Assembly (NCBI GenBank): GCA_024278515.1
Contig: JAJRTA010000189.1
Location: forward strand, 1 to 38,031
From: Candidatus Zixiibacteriota bacterium
Lineage (GTDB): Bacteria > Zixibacteria > MSB-5A5 > GN15 > FEB-12
Length of the DNA stretch: 38,031 nt
Direction: 5' to 3'
Of the stretch, positions 35,143-38,031 are shown one piece after another. A model generated the notes under the pieces. That model was not told the origin of the DNA and did no database searches. It saw only the letters and a program-made list of their open reading frames with translations. Position 1 is the stretch's first letter. Every line of letters starts with the position of its first letter. The position numbers and the translations under genes are program-made.

Positions 35143-35904
35143 ATGAGTGAAGACGAAAACAAGTACGAGATTCTGAGGCAACTGGCGGTATCCGGCGCCG
35201 CCGGAGCCGATGCCGTATCATGGGCTAAACCCGCGCTTGAGCAGGCCTCGCGCATGGTCGGGCTGTCGGCGGCCGCTTTTTATCTCTGGGACAAGAAGGG
35301 AGATACCATCCTGAATGTGGTTTATTCCGATTCCGAGGAAGGGCAAACCCAACTACAGGATCTCGAGGATAATCTGTTTTCCAGCCTGAGAAGCGAACGG
35401 CAACTGGAAGCGGCCTACATGTCGTTCGCGGGTGATCCCCCCCGACACTCTTTCACTTTGCCTCTCCGATTTCGGGGTAAAGTACATGGAGCTGTAATCG
35501 GCCTGCAGACAGGAAAGCGGACGATTATTTCAGAAGAAGTTTTCCTCGAGGCGTTAAGCGCTGTGGTGTCGCTCAATGTCGCCGCCGCCGGGTTGATCGA
35601 GAAGCCGTCCGGCAAACAGGCTCTTGACGCGGCCAAGATCGAAGGCATCCACCAGACAGCGGTGACCGCCAATCATGAGATCAACAACGCTCTGACACCG
35701 ATTCTCGGCATCGCCAATCTGTTGCGCACCGCTCCCGATGTCGCTCCGGATGTAAAGGAAAAACTTGAGAAGATTGAAAGCGCCGCCGAACGAATCCGCA
35801 GCGTTCTTCAAAGGCTGATGCAGGTGAAGTCTCCGGATTCCGTTCTTTACTACGACAATATCCGGATGATACCGCTTCCTCCCGAGGAAGATGAGTCCGA
35901 ATAG
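35143..35904 (+). CDS. GAF-like domain protein with histidine-kinase dimerisation (DHp) motif and no ATPase domain
   Basis: A 253-residue soluble protein. Residues about 10-150 look like a GAF-type sensor domain (ALEQASRMVGLSAAAFYLWD, then FTLPLRFRGKVHGAVIGLQ). Residues 165-228 carry an H-box, AVTANHEINNALTPI with H178, as in HisKA dimerisation domains, followed by a second helix (VKEKLEKIESAAERIRSVLQRL). The chain then ends in a short acidic tail without the N, G1, F or G2 boxes of the ATPase domain. It is not an obvious truncation: the stop is followed by 77 nt and a gene on the other strand. It may receive phosphate from another kinase, or dimerise with one. No good ribosome-binding site; an in-frame TAA precedes the ATG. 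Confidence 0.7.
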   Translation: MSEDENKYEILRQLAVSGAAGADAVSWAKPALEQASRMVGLSAAAFYLWDKKGDTILNVVYSDSEEGQTQLQDLEDNLFSSLRSERQLEAAYMSFAGDPPRHSFTLPLRFRGKVHGAVIGLQTGKRTIISEEVFLEALSAVVSLNVAAAGLIEKPSGKQALDAAKIEGIHQTAVTANHEINNALTPILGIANLLRTAPDVAPDVKEKLEKIESAAERIRSVLQRLMQVKSPDSVLYYDNIRMIPLPPEEDESE

Positions 35905-35981
35905 ACCGGATCATGTGATAATAGCACAGGCGTGTTATCCCTCCCCCAAAAGAATATTAGCAACCGATTTCCCGATCGTCT

Positions 35982-37130
35982 TCAGATAACATTAGTTTCT
36001 TCGACCATCACACCTTTACCGAAGCGGGTCGGGTCAAGGGCTGAAATATCCAGTGACGGTTTTTTCCCGCAGATTATCTCGGAACTGATACGCCCTGCCG
36101 CGGGCGCGTGCATGAACCCGTGGCCGGAGAAACCGGCGATATGAAACAATCCCCTGACTTCCGGCTCCCAACCGATGACGGCATGATGATCCGGTGTGAC
36201 TTCATAAAGGCCGGTCCATTCGTTGCCGATCTCGGCCTGCTCCAGTTGGGGGATCCGTTCAAGGGCTATTTCCAGAATATGGTCGGTGTAATTCGGATCC
36301 AGTGAAACATCAAAACTCGGCTCGACGGACTTGTCGGCCCAGCCCAGCAGCATTCCCTGCGACTCTTTGTGACAGTAGAGGCCGGTTTTGACATCGACCA
36401 CCATCGGGAAATACGGTTCGACAAAATCCAGCTTGCCGGTCGTGACAATCTGACGTCTGATCGGCGCAACGGGAAGTTTTGCTCCGGCCATTTCAGCAAT
36501 CAGGCCCGCCTGGGGACCGGTGCAGTTGATAACCAGCGGGGTGCTGATACTGCCACGAGAGGTCAGCACCTTGCTGATCGCGCCCTGATGCCGCTCAATA
36601 CCTGTGACTGTCGTATCCAGCTCCAGATCGACGCCCATGTCGCGGGCCGCTTTTTCGTAACCGGTCAGAAACTCGTGCGGGTCTCCCAGCCCGTCCTGTT
36701 CACAGAAAGTAGCCGTCCGGATACCCTCAAGTGAAATATGCGGCGCAACCTTGCTGATTTCATCCGGGGTCAGCATTTTCACATCAAGCCCCAGTGAACG
36801 TTGCAGTTCGCAGCTTTTCTGAAACCGGGTCACCTCTTCATCAGACTGAAGCAGGAACATATAACCAACCTGATCAAAAAGCGCGTCGAATCCCGTTTCC
36901 TCTTTGAAATTAACGAATATCTCTTCAGAAAGCATCGACATCTCGATATTCACCCTGGTCGAGAACTGCGCCCTGATACCGCCCGCCGCTTTCGACGTGG
37001 CTCCGGCGCCCAGGAGCGGCTCCTGTTCCACCAGCACAATCTGCCCGTACTTTGCCCGGGCGAGGTAGAACGCCGTGGCGACACCGATTATCCCGCCGCC
37101 GACTATCACTGCATCAGCCTTATTTCGCAT
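35982..37130 (-). CDS. FAD-dependent amine/amino-acid oxidoreductase (DAO family)
   Basis: A 382-residue flavoprotein of the DAO family, close in pattern to sarcosine oxidase beta subunit and glycine oxidase. The FAD-binding motif AVIVGGGIIGVATAFYLA is at the N-terminus, followed by VLVEQEPLLGAGATSKAAGG and, at the C-terminus, the DAO signature with FHIAGFSGHGFMHAPAAGR. The substrate is likely a secondary or primary amine such as sarcosine, proline or glycine, not determined here. The ATG at 37130 has GAGG 10 nt upstream; a TTG three bases earlier is an alternative. A promoter-like TTGACT-N17-TAACGT lies at 37209-37181. It is divergent from the ClC gene. Confidence 0.88.
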   Translation of the reverse strand: MRNKADAVIVGGGIIGVATAFYLARAKYGQIVLVEQEPLLGAGATSKAAGGIRAQFSTRVNIEMSMLSEEIFVNFKEETGFDALFDQVGYMFLLQSDEEVTRFQKSCELQRSLGLDVKMLTPDEISKVAPHISLEGIRTATFCEQDGLGDPHEFLTGYEKAARDMGVDLELDTTVTGIERHQGAISKVLTSRGSISTPLVINCTGPQAGLIAEMAGAKLPVAPIRRQIVTTGKLDFVEPYFPMVVDVKTGLYCHKESQGMLLGWADKSVEPSFDVSLDPNYTDHILEIALERIPQLEQAEIGNEWTGLYEVTPDHHAVIGWEPEVRGLFHIAGFSGHGFMHAPAAGRISSEIICGKKPSLDISALDPTRFGKGVMVEETNVI

Positions 37131-37296
37131 CAAATATCATCCTCAACACCGGTATTCTCAGGTCGATCAACTCCGGCCCAACGTTAAACATCACCTATGA
37201 TTAAGTCAAGGCAATTCAATCGCAGGCTGTTGTTACTGTCAAAAACGATGAATAAAGGCTTGGCTAATCATTAGAAAAACAATAGATTCCAAAACC

Positions 37297-38031
37297 ATGT
37301 TGTCAGGAATGCTCGACAGATTCTCCGAACGATTCCAGTTTCACGGTACCCACGTTCTTATTCTGGTCGCTGTATTTGTTGGCCTCGCCACCGGTTTTGG
37401 GGCGATTGGCTTCACATGGCTGATCAGATACTTTAACGATCTGTTCTTCGGGCTTACCGATCAAATACTTACCGAAACGGTTGGTGAGCGGGGATACAAG
37501 TTCTGGCTGCCTTTGATTCCGATGGTGGGAGGCCTTCTGGTGGGGCCGATTGTTTTTTTTGTGTCCCGGGAAGCGAAAGGGCACGGTGTCCCCGAGGTTA
37601 TGAACGCGGTAGCGCGGCTTGGAGGAATCATCAGGCCGCGGGTAGCCTTTGCCAAAACGGTTGCTTCCGCAATCTGTATCGGGTCGGGCGGCTCGGCCGG
37701 ACGTGAGGGGCCGATTGTGCAGATCGGGTCGGCAATCGGTTCGACAATCGGTCAGATGTTCCGGATGTCAGGCGACCGGGTACGGGTGCTGGTCGGCTGT
37801 GGTGCGGCGGCCGGTATTTCGGCGGTGTTCAACGCCCCGATTGCCGGAGTCATCTTTTCACTTGAAATCATTCTTGGAGATTTTGCCGCCAAGACTTTCG
37901 CGCCGGTGATTCTTTCATCGGTCGTGGCCTCAGTTGTAACCCGTGGTTTTATGGGTGACCATCCGGCCTTCCACGTACCGTCTTACTCGCTCGTTTCCGC
38001 CTGGGAAATACCTTTGTATGTTATTATGGGG
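37297..38031 (+). CDS. ClC-family chloride channel/antiporter (partial, runs off the window)
   Basis: The first 245 codons of a ClC membrane protein; the frame is open to the last base. Helices are seen at about 18-42, 70-92, 115-133 and beyond. Filter motifs are GHGVPEV (95-101) and GSGGSAGREGPIVQIGS (129-145), with the gating glutamate E137 in GREGP kept; this residue marks H+/Cl- antiporters and gated channels. AAAGISAVFNAPIAGVIFSLE follows as expected. The start ATG at 37297 has no clear ribosome-binding site; another at 37309 is possible. The C-terminal part, and any CBS domains, lie beyond the window. Confidence 0.9.
   Translation, partial: MLSGMLDRFSERFQFHGTHVLILVAVFVGLATGFGAIGFTWLIRYFNDLFFGLTDQILTETVGERGYKFWLPLIPMVGGLLVGPIVFFVSREAKGHGVPEVMNAVARLGGIIRPRVAFAKTVASAICIGSGGSAGREGPIVQIGSAIGSTIGQMFRMSGDRVRVLVGCGAAAGISAVFNAPIAGVIFSLEIILGDFAAKTFAPVILSSVVASVVTRGFMGDHPAFHVPSYSLVSAWEIPLYVIMG

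Overview
The window reads as an ordinary bacterial chromosome of medium G+C, with no rRNA, tRNA, insertion sequence, prophage or CRISPR array that I can see. Two secreted proteins end in paired dockerin-type repeats of the form DISDxVxLVDYMFxxG. Together with outer-membrane beta-barrels, lipoproteins, an NADP-type glutamate dehydrogenase and a receiver/PEP-binding fusion, this suggests a Gram-negative member of the FCB group, most like candidate phylum Zixibacteria. The assignment is inference from style, not from a marker gene.

Layout. 1-6.3 kb, minus strand: a tandem PilZ protein, a divergent GlpX-type phosphatase, a secreted thioredoxin-like/PKD/dockerin protein, a beta-barrel, and a small acidic Ca-binding-like protein overlapping the barrel gene by 4 nt. 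6.5-8.8 kb: a YbdG-type MscS channel and an EamA transporter. 8.8-9.3 kb: non-coding, with three perfect hairpins. 9.3-11.3 kb, plus strand: a membrane-anchored reductive-dehalogenase-like Fe-S protein and an unknown protein. 11.3-12.7 kb: two tandem paralogous beta-barrels. 12.9-17.4 kb, plus strand: a thiolase, 3-hydroxyacyl-CoA dehydrogenase and two acyl-CoA dehydrogenases in one operon. 17.4-22.6 kb, minus strand: a cyclophilin lipoprotein, a COG3014-like lipoprotein with an LpoB-like partner, and Tex. 22.7-25.8 kb, plus strand: a methyltransferase, MTA/SAH nucleosidase and a PrsW-like membrane protein. 25.8-34.9 kb, minus strand: a REC-REC-PEP-binding protein, gdhA, a subtilase with dockerin repeats, and purF. 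35.1-38.0 kb: a GAF/DHp protein without an ATPase domain, a DAO-type flavoprotein and the start of a ClC transporter.

The most exciting point is in the thioredoxin-like secreted protein (2940-4406, minus). It appears as two open frames in the same phase, split by one TGA. That TGA falls exactly where thioredoxin-like relatives have the first cysteine of CxxC, giving U-S-S-C. A hairpin with a GGU loop starts 6 nt downstream and fits the bacterial SECIS pattern. I read this as a probable secreted selenoprotein and not as a pseudogene; the selenocysteine machinery is not in this window, so this remains to be tested.

A second regulatory theme is a pair of CRP/FNR-like inverted repeats (TGTGA-N6-TCACT), one at the class II activator position before the fatty-acid operon and one before gdhA. 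They would link acyl-CoA metabolism and glutamate metabolism to a common regulator.
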